A stretch of DNA of 64,000 nt from Norana najaformis (taxonomy: Eukaryota > Annelida > Clitellata > Crassiclitellata > Hormogastridae): positions 36,134,424 to 36,198,423 of the forward strand of contig OZ029914.1 in the NCBI GenBank assembly GCA_964023275.1, in the 5' to 3' direction. The translations under genes were made by a program, and so were the position numbers. The notes under the pieces were generated by a model. That model was given only the letters and a program-made list of their open reading frames with translations, was not told where the DNA came from and did not search any database. How positions within the stretch are numbered: position 1 is the first letter of the stretch; each line of letters starts with the position of its first letter. This document shows positions 49,062 to 60,372 of the stretch, piece after piece.

Positions 49062-49724
49062 TTACAACAGAAGAAAAAATAAATAAAAACCGAAAAGAAG
49101 TCGAGTGCAACCAAACAAAAGGAAGTTGAATACAACCCAACAAAAAGAAGTCGAATGCAACCAAACAAAAGGAAGTCGAATGCAATCAAGGAAAAGAAGT
49201 CAAATGCACTGAAGGTTTTGCAGAATCAACTCCCATCAGAAAGCCAAGCGTATAGATACGCTTTCGACAAAAACAACCAGCAGTGTTTGCAGCAGCCAAT
49301 CCTTAGCCCGTGATTTTCCCACCTTCTTAATCCGCCCCCAGTCAACAAACAAAGGGTCCTACCTGCGATGTACGTGGTGCGATGTTCTTGATATGTTGAC
49401 TGGAATCTCGTCTGGTGTTGCGTCCTTGTCCACCAGTCGTCATAGATCTTTAGGCCGCCGCTTCCCAGGTCTTTCTTTGTCAGCTGTTCCGCTTTCTTCC
49501 GCGTGTTCTCCAGATGACGCTCTCGTCGCTTTCCCTCCGGTTGAACAATTGACCGAATCTGGCGTACCCAGTACGCACGGGTCACTGTCCTCGGTGAACT
49601 GGCGAACGTCACAGTTTTCTCTGCCGAACGATCAAGGCTCCGACGATCACTTCGCACTCTTTCGAGTCAGGCTCGTTGGTGTAGAACGACCACCTTCCTC
49701 GTCTCGATCTCGATCTATATCTTT

Positions 49725-49742
49725 ATCCCACCGCTGCCACCA
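49725..49742 (-). other. Primer-binding site, tRNA-Leu type
   Basis: The plus strand reads ATCCCACCGCTGCCACCA, the 3' acceptor/T-arm sequence plus CCA of a eukaryotic tRNA-Leu. On the element's strand this is the complementary 18-nt primer site, three bases after the LTR. Confidence 0.85.
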
Positions 49743-49745
49743 AGA

Positions 49746-50208
49746 TGTCACGTCCTCGATTCCCCTCTGGTGTAGCAGGAACAAGACGTGATGGGTTCGC
49801 TTAGTGCGAAGCGATATTTTAATGAAGAATAAAATAATTAATGAAATTAGCGAAAAGAAAGTTAGCAATCGATTCAGTCAGTTCTTCTTATCTCGCGTTC
49901 ACTGCTGTATCATGTCCGATCTCTGTTCGAATCTTCATCCCCTCTCGCATGAGCGCAACCCCCTTTTATCCAAGTCCGCCGAACATGGTCCCCTTCCCCT
50001 GGGATCGTTGGATGTATACGGGGTGTCTATTCACGACTATACCGCTGTCTCTATACATGTCCCTCGCTGTCGGAGTCTGTGGGGGATTCAGGTCTCTATC
50101 CCCAGAGAGGCTCATCGAAGACCCTCGCCTGTTCTCCGATGGCATAATGGCGACCTCAGGCGGGTGTTGTAATCGCCTTCATACTGACTGCTGATCTTGG
50201 CCGTGACA
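49746..50208 (-). repeat. 5' LTR of the Gmr1-like element
   Basis: 463 bp with the ends TGTCACG and CGTGACA. Being upstream of gag in the element's orientation, it carries the presumed promoter. Confidence 0.95.
49963..49972 (-). promoter_or_regulatory. TATA-like box in the 5' LTR
   Basis: The minus strand reads GGATAAAAGG, a plausible TATA box about 240 bp into the LTR from its upstream (50208) end. Confidence 0.4.
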
Positions 50209-50213
50209 ATAGC
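50209..50213. repeat. Target-site duplication, right
   Basis: ATAGC directly after the LTR. Confidence 0.9.
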
Positions 50214-53200
50214 CCACTATGACCGCAAGCCAGACAAATCGAGCCAAAAGATAATTTTTGGCATCAACTTGCAAGGCAAGCTTGGGGCAGATGGTTGGCC
50301 GATTCGATGCACGCGTCTAGTACGCTTTTAACGACCGTCATGTTCCCGAATTTGATATCTATATTACCTCGCACAGTTCGGGTTTCCTTCCGGAGTCACC
50401 CAGTCGTTAGCGAGGTTTAGGCGTATTTAATGACGCCCTGGGTTTCAGTACAGTTCTGCCAACTTCCCAGACCTGGTGTAGAAAAAGAACATATATAATA
50501 GAATAATTACATGCAAGCAACATTTGTATACAACACAGAAGTACGCAACTGCTTTTCCTTTGGCCGTTATGAAGCAGCTTTTGTGCTCCTAAACGCCGCA
50601 AATGAAACACACGAGAAAGAACCGTTGTCGTGCCACTGAGTAGTTGACCTTACAGTGCAAGTTACAATTTAACCAGATAAGTATGGAATTTACTGATGCA
50701 TCTGATGTTGATGGAACAGAGAATAAGGATTCTTATTTTAGAAACGCCTTGTCTCTTCAATGTAGCGATTCCTCTGCAGTATTTTTCTGTCACCGTTGTA
50801 TATTTGAATCACATAAACTGTGAGTCAGAGGAACAACAAGGAGTCATTGCTATGTGCGAAATGTTTCTTCTGAGCTAAGATCATTATCTGTGTGGCAGAT
50901 ATAATACAGAGTGCAACGTATTACCAAGTCTGGGATGTTGCAAAGCAGGGGCTTCATTTGAATGGTTGCTTAATTACTTAGGAAAATGGTTGGCGATAGT
51001 CAGAGAGAGATGTAGTCATAAATCATGTTCCTAGCACATTTTCTATCTGCTGATGAATGACTATTTAATATCTACAGTAAGGAAGCTCAGAAAAAACTAT
51101 GACCTATTTAAGAGTCGAGTTTAATGGGTTTGTTAAAACTAAAAGCTCGATCGCCTAGGTTGAGTATTCGAATGACAGCATAAAACAGATTCTGTTTACG
51201 TCCTTGTTGTGCGTCAACACACAATATCTTACGGTTTTCTATAAAACCCTTTACCAAGACGAGGACATATCAAAGAACTGCGAGATTACTGAACAATGCA
51301 TGGCAAAGCCCCACCTTAGAAGCGGTAACTATGAGTTAGCTCTTGAGTAACGTGAAAACATAATAGACTATTGGAAACAAAACCAAACTAAATCGAAGTC
51401 TTTGGACGCAGTCTTTCACTTACTGTTGTTCGCCTTCCTTCTAATTTGCCACTCAACGAAACAATAAAGTCTTATGCTGATGCATACAAAGACATTTTAA
51501 ATTTCATGGTTATTGCCTCCTTATACATAAAGACTGTTTTCTAAAGTTACGCAGAACATTTGATCACGGCTTTATATGGATTGTCATTCAACTATAGCTA
51601 TTTGAGACACAAACTGCTGGAGAGACACGGAACTTAAGTAGACAGATTCTTAATTTCCAACTCTATAAAGTTCTATAAATTCGCAAAAAACACTGGATGA
51701 AAGAAGAATTTGGTGGCAGAATAATAGTTGTTAAAGGTCCCGATTGAATTTTCAGGTCGCAACATAATGGAATACGATGTTGGTGCTGTGGTGAAGAGTA
51801 TGAGGCTAGTGTTCTCGATAGTTGGAAAAAGTATTGTCTAAGAGGGAATATAAAAATGTAAGACCAGCGAAATACCAAAGTATGAACGATTACATGGAGA
51901 CAAGCTTATAAGACTATTCCTTACTCGGTGTCATTATTTTACTTTATGCATTTAGAATACCGCACGAGAGCGACACATTTTTGAATGTTGAAATAATCGT
52001 TTCCCTTTCGTGATACCACCCGACAGGTTTGCTTTTAAATTTTAATAGTTTCCAGTTGAACTATTAAGAACTATTAAGAGTGGACTAGTTATTTTTTTTA
52101 ATTTCACAGTTAAGTATTCTTTGTACTGCTGATTCATTTTTAAAATTCAAATGACGAATAACTTCCTATAAGCTTATTGTATATGTTGATCACTGTTTTC
52201 GACGCATTAATTGTTTCAGCAAAAAAGTATTTTTGAAATATGTTTATTCTGCCTTACCTCAAAAGTTATCTTCTTGAATACGCTTAAATGAACGATCGGC
52301 TACAATAACTTCCAAGTATTTATTTGCTAAAAAAGAGCTAGTTACTTCGATGTGACGATATGATAACCGTCATCTCTCAGCAGAACAACTTTAAAACTTA
52401 AAAGAATCAGCTGTAAGCATCGAATTGACATCGAAAGGTCAACTATCTCGTAGAAAGACGCATTTCTGGCAATTCTTTTGCAACGATATTTCTTGTTGGA
52501 TTCTCGTAGCATACAAAGAAGCAGCTGAATTAGTTGGATGCTACTAGCGAGATTCGTCTAACCCCAGTTCTGCTATACACATGCCCTCTGCAAAACGTTT
52601 CACACGAAAATGCTTCCAGAACTTTGATATAATCGTTATAAGGCACAGTCAGTCGTGCCAACATTATTGATGGTGTTTCTTAATTAATGAGCTATTGTGT
52701 TTTCAAAATAATTAACAGTTGACTGTTTTTCCAGTTAATTTATAGTTACTTTAATGAAAGCATCACACAAACAGTTACCTGTTACTACCCGAATTCACAT
52801 AAAAATAGTCGAATCATAACAGTAAATTTCAATGAATTGGTCTTTATTCAACGCTCCAAGGCTAATAACGAGCATTAATTTTTAACCAGATTACTGGCAG
52901 TTGAATTAAGTTTACAATAATTTCAAATGATTCTTATTCACTTGATTAATGAAAACCGTTAATGCATAGTTCTCTTGGAATGGTTTCGACTTTGTGGCTA
53001 CTTGCCTCAGCCCCTCAGGTTAAGACATGTACTCCTTTGTGCATCAATTTAACACATTATGACTTACTTTTAACAGACAGAAAATCAAAAGATGCACAGA
53101 ACAAACGCTGAGCACGTTAGGAAAGTCAATAAAACAGATTAAGAAACAGACCTGTCTGGCACAGCATGTTGCAAATTAGGTTTCAAAAGTTGCGGACACG

Positions 53201-54432
53201 TGTAGAAGAAAATCATCGATCCCTTTCTTTCATACATGCGCGCCGTAGATAAAGGCGATTTTACCCATCTTGGCACGATTCAGTTAAGCAAACAAGCAAG
53301 AAGCCTCAACCACAAAATAAAGACTGCGGCCTCTGATATTGACTTTGCGTTTGTCGAAAATGACTAAATGACTGCACAAGCAGGCATAGATATGCAGGTT
53401 GGGTGTTCAAGGTTTGAAGCGTAAAAGACTGTTGCGTGCAAAATAAACTTAATTAAATGCAGCACGCGTTGCCCGCGAAACAGAAGAAATCCTAACCAAC
53501 AACGCATAATGCTTCGATTTTGGAAGGCTGTTTGTGGTCCGGAAACAGAGTTAAAGGCTTTCTGCAAATCCTCAAATATGAAATCAATCGCTCTACAATT
53601 AAGCCAGGAGCGAACGAGCGGCCAGTGCATGCGTCCGGTCGAAATAGATATTCATGCTACTGTTTTTAATTTACCTGTGGTGCAGGATATGACCCATCAC
53701 GTGCCTGTTTACGATTCTTTTGTGCAAGAGCATAAGTGAATTTTGCATGTAGCTTGGCATTTTCAAATTTCTTTTTCGTTGGTAGCAAGTCACCAGAGAA
53801 GGTTCTTGGGACGCTTGGCTGCAAAAAAAACTTTCAAATAGATTAGCTGGTTTGTGTTGGGCAAGTCATCTAGCCACATGAGTAGACAGGTTTAAAATTT
53901 ATTTTGTATCTTAACTCTATTTGTCAAAGTCTTGCGATTGAATGGTCGAGACTGCGATAATTGCGTCGACTCAATTATTCATTAAAGCTACGCTGGATAT
54001 ATTGACTACCAGGTTTTCAATAGACACGCGTTATTTATTCTATGCATTTATGCTACATAATTTCTTTGCATAGACTAGGATTTGAAAGAAATAGTTTGGA
54101 AGGCTGCAGTTTCTAATAACTAGCGTCGGATCAATAAAAAACTATAGTGCTTTAGGTGATAGTCCAGACGCTGTGTAAGCCGCACATTGCTCAACGATCC
54201 AAAAGCTGCTGAGCTGACTGTCGTAGCCGGGTCTTATGTGGACTTCGCTATAGAAAACGCTATAGCTAACCACAGTTATCCATCTATAGATCGCAGACTG
54301 TATATGCGTTGCCGCTCATGCTGAGACCGATACTGCATGGGTACTTATATTCTAAAGCGCATACTGAAGGCGCTGTTGAGTGTTCTACTGGCCATCTTTC
54401 ATGTGTGCAAAGTCATCGGTTGCAGCCTACCA

Positions 54433-54531
<99 letters not shown>

Positions 54532-55079
54532 TCAGCTGCCGTCACAGGAAGCTCTACAGTTTGCTGTGGAAACCATCGCATTGGTGAACCTACCTAAGCA
54601 GCAATATCCACCTGGGGATGTATAGTCAGATATACGGCGTTATTTAAAAAATTAGAAATGTTGAAAATCTACAAAAACAAGTCTTAAAGCCCGTATAAAG
54701 AAGCCTTTAGTCGTTTACTGTTACAGGAATCGGACTTGACGATATTCACTGCGCACAATAGTGGAGTGCTATGCAGGATGCTCGGTCAATTCTTGTGTGG
54801 CATAAATGAGTGCTGCCAAAAATATAGACAATCCGTCGGGCTCAACAAAACATTGCTGCCCATTAGGTATAGGTGCGAGTTGAGTGGAATTTTTGAGTTT
54901 CCGATGAGCAAAGGTAATCATACCGGTATCGATCTGCTTGTCTACGTCAACGCATCGTTACTGATACCTGTGCAGCGGGCCTCGATGTCTTTCATGATGT
55001 CTTTGTAAATCAGACAGAACTTCTTTGCTATCAAGTTCTCTGGAAAGATTGATTGCAAGAAGCTGAACGAGTTTCCACG
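50214..55079. other. Intergenic stretch between LTR element and gene D
   Basis: No frame resembles a known protein and no repeat shared with the tandem units was noticed, except near 55100-55200 where CAAGTAAGTGAGTAAG-type repeats resemble intron 1 of genes A-C. It contains the CT microsatellite at 54437-54526. Confidence 0.5.
54437..54526. repeat. (CT)n microsatellite
   Basis: About 90 bp of CT dinucleotides with one TTTATC interruption near 54466. It produces spurious Ser-Leu frames in all readings. Confidence 0.95.
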
Positions 55080-58000
55080 ATGACTTTCAAACATCTCTAT
55101 CTGGTCCTGCTTAGCAGCCGTAAGTACTATCCAGAATAAGGTAGGATATAGCTATATGAGCAAAAAACTAAGCAAGTAAGTGAGTAAGTTATTCTATATG
55201 TAAGGAAGTAAAACTCACGCAAGCAAGCATGCAGTCAGTTCCGACATAATCTTAATAACGCCAACGTTATTACTTTAAATAGTCTGATTACAACAAAAAA
55301 ACGATTGAACAAGTCTTTCACGCTCACTGATCCATTCGAGCCATCGATGCTCTGTTGTTTGTTCATGCGGCAACTTCTGAGCTTTCAAAGGAGGGCAATA
55401 TCATGCAAAGTTGTATTTGTTTATTGCATAAGATATAAAGTATCTGAAGTTGCAGTCTCGCCGACCATAAATGATATTACACCTATATAATTGTTGTACA
55501 TGTCAGCTAACGAGCCTGGATCATCATTATAATTACACTTGCCATTACACTATGTCCATCGAAATGTATTTTATCAAATGAGTTTAATAGTTATAGTAGT
55601 TTGTTAATGATATTGCAGATTTCTTCTTTCCATGCATCTGTGCGGCTCCAGGTAGATTTTATATGATGTCACGTTGCCTCAAAAGGCTCTTTTTATAACT
55701 GTAGCTCTCATATCTGCTCTAGAACAACTGCCATCATATTTAAAGACCATTATTCAAGAAAGCGTGAAATAGAGTAGTCTGCTTCTGACATTTATAACTA
55801 GCCATATATTTGTAAAGAATATCGTTAATTCGTTTTTGATGCTTGAGTCAAAATTCTGTCATGCAAAGGAGTAATAGAAGAAAAATAAATTAAATGAATT
55901 ATAGAATTCTGTCGATCTTCGTTTTAAAGTCAGATTTAGATAGCATAGGTCATGCACAACGCAATTTAGCCAAAACTGTGTCTAGTCCAAACCCTTGAAT
56001 TCCAATGCAAGATAATCAATTCATAATATTCTAAACATCAATTGCTTTACATAATTTGCAACTCGTATAAAAGATCCAGTCGATTCCGAGAAATAAAAGA
56101 AAGGCCAAGGAAAGGACTTCACTTGAAAGTGCAAAGCGATATCTTATTTGATGGCTATGGGTTCGTCCACGTGACAGAAAACTGAATATCTGTAAGTAGG
56201 CCTAAATTAATATATGCTACCTGAATTTGGGTGAAACACCTATATGATCACGTACTTACACCACTTTCGGCTTTAGTTATGCAAAGTTAAACTTACAGTA
56301 TGATACTATTGTCTCACAGACTGTTTCGTTACAACCACCACCGGCTATTCCTATGTTGAGACTGGAGTGAACCTGAAGGGAAAGCAAAGTTTGGTCTTTC
56401 AAGTCAAGGCACCTAGAGATGCTCAGGTTGCTTTAGTGACAACCACGGGTGTATACGCTACCAACATGTATGAAATCGTCTTCGATGCTGGGTCTGCAAC
56501 AAAAACCGTAATCAGGTAGACGATTGTCAGTTATTAGAACAATTTCTTCTTGATCACAAAGTTATTCGAAATGCGTTTTTGCTTGATTGATCGATGTTGC
56601 AGGACGATAAGAAGTTTCCGAATGAGATTAGCGAGACAGGTTAGCGGAAATGCGGCATACTGCTACAGTAGATATACTCATCGCCTTCCATGTGTCTCTA
56701 TGGTGAATTTGATTGTATAGATTGGTTGTTTTTTAATTTATGAGACATTTATTGTTATTATGCATTACAGGAACGCTACATTGGCTAATACTGTTTTGAA
56801 ATGTTGGCGTAGTGCAGTTTTGTTAAATGGCGCTGTACCAGTTTGGCTGTGGATTTCTTGGACAAACGGAACAATAGCCGTCGGAACAGGTAACGTAACC
56901 GGAAAGAATCTGATGCTCTATTACCCAGAAAACTTCCTGATCGCAAATGTGTCAACCGTTGCTGTCAGCTCGTACATTGGTACATCCGCCAATTGGAAAA
57001 TTCCATACAGTCAAAGCGCAGGTGAGATTCTTTGGAAAATTCTGATAATCTGTTGAAGATCGTCGAGCACTTGGCTGAGTATTTCTTAAGTCGAGCCTTT
57101 ACAATAGTAATAAAATTGTCAGCACGTTCCTAGACTTCAGGGCGTTTTCAAGCGGTACTATCTCATGTTACCTCGCTGAAATGTGTGCTGAACTTTATTC
57201 TGATGCTGAACTTTGTCGCTGATTGGTATAGTCTAATCATTTTAAATACCTCCTTTCAGTAATTTCTAGATGGAAAATTCATTTTTTGCTAAGTTGGTTT
57301 TCAAGTTTTCTTTGGCATTATAGGAATTTAACATTTTACACCTACGCAGACTACCTAACCGGTGTTTTTAAAATCAGCTAATTTGCTAATATATAGATTT
57401 TGATAAAACCTTACGAAACCGTTTTTCACCTTTCGACAGATGATGTATTCTATTCACCCCTTCAGGAAATCTTTGATAATGATTTAAGTAAGTTACAGAC
57501 TGTTTTGTTGTACTTTTTCTTACTGCGGTAGATTTAAGGTTGTCTTTCTTTTATTTCGACTGTGTTCGTAGTTTGGTTTGCTCTTCTTAAGGATAATTTA
57601 TTCTTCAACATCTATAGCGTTGCCTCACTCCGTAACGTTGCCGCTTCCACAATACTCTGCATTATGTCTCCTTTTCTTCTGGGCATGTCTCATTCTTAAG
57701 TAGAATCATCGATTCTTTAAAAAACTGGACAGTTTATGAATTTCTTTTTTAAATTAGCTCATTTACTAAATATATAGATTTTAATAAAACCTATTCAAAA
57801 TCTATACTATTCAAAATTATAATGCTTAAAGTCTACCAATCCAGGCAGATTTCAACGTTTTACCTTTACCGCTATTTAAGCTTAAGCACTCGGATATAGG
57901 CCAACTGCTCCGCATGAGTAACTAGAAAGCAAACTATTTAGCATTGATAATCTACATCATTTTTCAAAATATTTATTATTTTCTATTTATTTATTTAAGT

Positions 58001-60372
58001 CGACTTAACATATTTATCACGTGTTAAGCTGAGTACATCTGAATCGGAGGCGTTATTAAATGGTCCCTATGGGCCGATGTGTAGTTATACAGATGCCGGA
58101 AAAAATATTATGTCAGAGCAAAGTTATTTAAACGTGATTAACGATTCGCGATTTGGAACTTTTAGTGGCGCTTCGTTCCACCGACCTAAACTAAATTCTT
58201 GTAATTAGCCAGCATCAGAGCAACAAAGGAGGCGCTATGGGTCAGCAGTATATTAAGATACGAATCAGCGTGTTTAGTGTTTATAAATTTAATTTAATAC
58301 ATGTAATGTTGTATTTATTTGATTTTAGTTAGCGATCCAACTGTCTGCAAAGGTAAAAAACATCATTGTTGTTTTCAGATTTCGATTTTATAAAATGGAC
58401 CTACTTATATTTCTTCATCTTTGGTCTTAAAGGTAGTCGTAATATACATGACTTGACACGATGTAAAAATAAAGGCAATGTTGCAAAATTCATGTAGGAT
58501 CACTGTCTTAAAGTGCCTTAAGCTTAACAAAAACGAAGGCCATGGTTATGAAATGTGAACTGAAGAGATAAAAATCATTCTGCTTATGAACTGCCATTGG
58601 TGTTACCATTTGTTGCAGATGTAGTCTTTCCTGCGCCATCTGGAACAGTTCAAGTGGTTGACTTAAAAGCTACTTTTGTCGAAAGAACGTCGTTTAAATT
58701 CCAAGTAAATTACTACAAGAGTTTCATCAACATTTCTCTTATTTCGCATCAGAATACCTACACGTTCGAATACATTCCGCCAAAAATGCATATACTCAAG
58801 TGAGCAGGTTTAAAACAAATTTAAATATTTCATATCTTGTACGAATAGCGTTTTTATTTTACCAATGACCGTTTTAAGACATTCAACCATTCAGTCTTTA
58901 AGTTTTAGGTCTTGATCATGGTTTAGTCTAGTTTGCATTTAGATGTATACAGCCTTAAAAGAAAATAGTTTAATCTTCCACAAGATTGCGTTGGTTGAGA
59001 AATTCATTGCATTGGAGCAATAAATATGTGTTTTATGCTTAGCTTGAAATATCCACATTTAAGTAAATTTTGAAGTCACGTTCAAAGGGTAAATGGGCAC
59101 ATAATTACACCAGATAAAGCTTTAGCTATGGCCAAGTGCAAATTGAAGACAAGCTTAAAGATTGCGTTAGAACTTTGAAATATGGTTGAATATTATATAT
59201 GATCGTGGTATTGTGTTGTTAGGTTGGGGCACCTCTGAAAAGCTTTCTTAAGAACGCGCTATGCAAATGGGCACTGACAATTACGATAATGATTCAAAAT
59301 ATCAATATTTGTATGTTTAACTATTTAGAGATGGAGCGGAGGTGAGTTTCTATTACACAGTGAATGCAAAGCCGCCAGATAATGGATCACCAGGACACTA
59401 CTGGGTTTCGTGGAAGAATGGGTTGCTGGTCTTTGGTTTCGGCCAAGATATTGGAAAAGGACCACTTATGGTCCACAACGAAGATCAGTCTATAGAAATT
59501 CACAATGCCACTGCATGCGTCTCTGGAACATTGACTGTACCGTTCCGTTACTATGTCGGAGTTACAGGTTTGTATAAAGTTTTGATGGATTTAGTGAAAT
59601 CTTGCATCACTTTTTTACATTCTATGGTAACAAATGGATGAAGCAGAATGGCAGTCAATATACGAATGGCGCTTAAATTTCCTTGGTTAAGAATATTCGA
59701 TCGCTACAAATATAAGATGTTAGTAATCGAAAGTTATTTGTATAATCTGCACATTATAACACCTGGTTTGATTTTGTGTCATTTTGTTTAACTAACTAGT
59801 TTCAAAATTATCAACTATAACGTCATCTGAAGTCTAGTTTTGTGGTCGAGTCAACATTGGAATCTTAAAAGCTTATTTTACTATTGGAATCTTAAAAGCT
59901 TATTTTACTATGGTTAAAAGGTCCTAGCCCTAACTTAATGATAAATCTTAAGAAACGTGTGACTCCGTTGAATTCCTGTAACTATGGGTAAAACAATTTG
60001 TACCAGGAGGTGTGCTTTGACAATATCAATAACTATGTAAATGACTTATTACCAGATGTTTATAAATGTTGAATTTAAGAGTTGCAGCGCAAATCCCGAG
60101 TCGAATATGACTTGATCAACTTCAAGAAACTTGGTTCGGAAATGTGTGCAGGTGGAGCTGTTTTAAAGAATATAACTAAAAGAAACTGCAGTAAGTTGTT
60201 GTGCTCCAAATCTTGCGGTGAGGATAAACGATGCACTGCTTTCTGTCTGCACAAACCAACGCTCAACGGAGCTTCATGTATCTGCGAACTTCAAGCAAAG
60301 CCAGGAACGCCACCTTCAAAGTTCCTTTATCAATATGAACCCGGTGCAAGCTACTGGGAAATATCAGCCTAA
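55080..60372 (+). CDS. Gene D: inverted paralogue, complete seven-exon gene
   Basis: Exons on the plus strand: 55080-55119, 56320-56515, 56771-57021, 58329-58352, 58619-58799, 59329-59567 and 60080-60372. They total 1224 nt (407 aa). Exon 1 encodes MTFKHLYLVLLSS, a signal peptide, and ends at a GTAAGT donor in phase 1. Domain 1 (about residues 15-162) contains WLWISWTNGTIAVGTG and two N-glycosylation sequons (NVT, NVS). A 24-nt microexon follows. Domain 2 (about 171-310) contains HYWVSWKNGLLVFGFG. The C-terminal part (about 325-375) has eight cysteines in a PAN-like spacing. It is clearly diverged from A-C at nucleotide level but shares every intron position and phase. All splice sites are canonical. 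It is divergently arranged (head to head) with gene C, with an LTR element between them. Confidence 0.88.
58329..58352 (+). other. 24-nt microexon of gene D
   Basis: It is preceded by GATTTTAG and followed by GTAAAA, phase 1 at both ends. It joins the two Methyltransf_FA-like domains and adds SDPTVCK with one cysteine. It has the same size and phase as the microexons of genes A-C. Confidence 0.8.

Larger units (their letters stand above)
43434..50208 (-). mobile_element. Complete Gmr1-like Ty3/gypsy LTR retrotransposon
   Basis: A 6775-bp element on the minus strand. Two 463-bp LTRs (43434-43896 and 49746-50208) both begin TGTCACG and end CGTGACA on the plus strand, and differ at two positions. 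A 5-bp target duplication ATAGC flanks it (43429-43433 and 50209-50213). Coding order from 5' to 3' is gag, CCHC zinc knuckle, protease, integrase, RT, RNase H. Having the integrase before RT is the arrangement of Ty1/copia, but the enzyme sequences are Ty3/gypsy-like; this combination defines the Gmr1 group. Two in-frame stops break the single long frame. Two LTR differences in 463 bp indicate a recent insertion. Confidence 0.93.

Noticed and set aside
43434-50208. Reading the element as an endogenous retrovirus with an envelope gene
   Set aside because: No frame follows RNase H before the LTR, and none has envelope features; it is a non-enveloped LTR retrotransposon.
54309-54625. Three overlapping plus-strand frames rich in Ser-Leu
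   Set aside because: They are translations of the CT microsatellite in all frames, not a protein.
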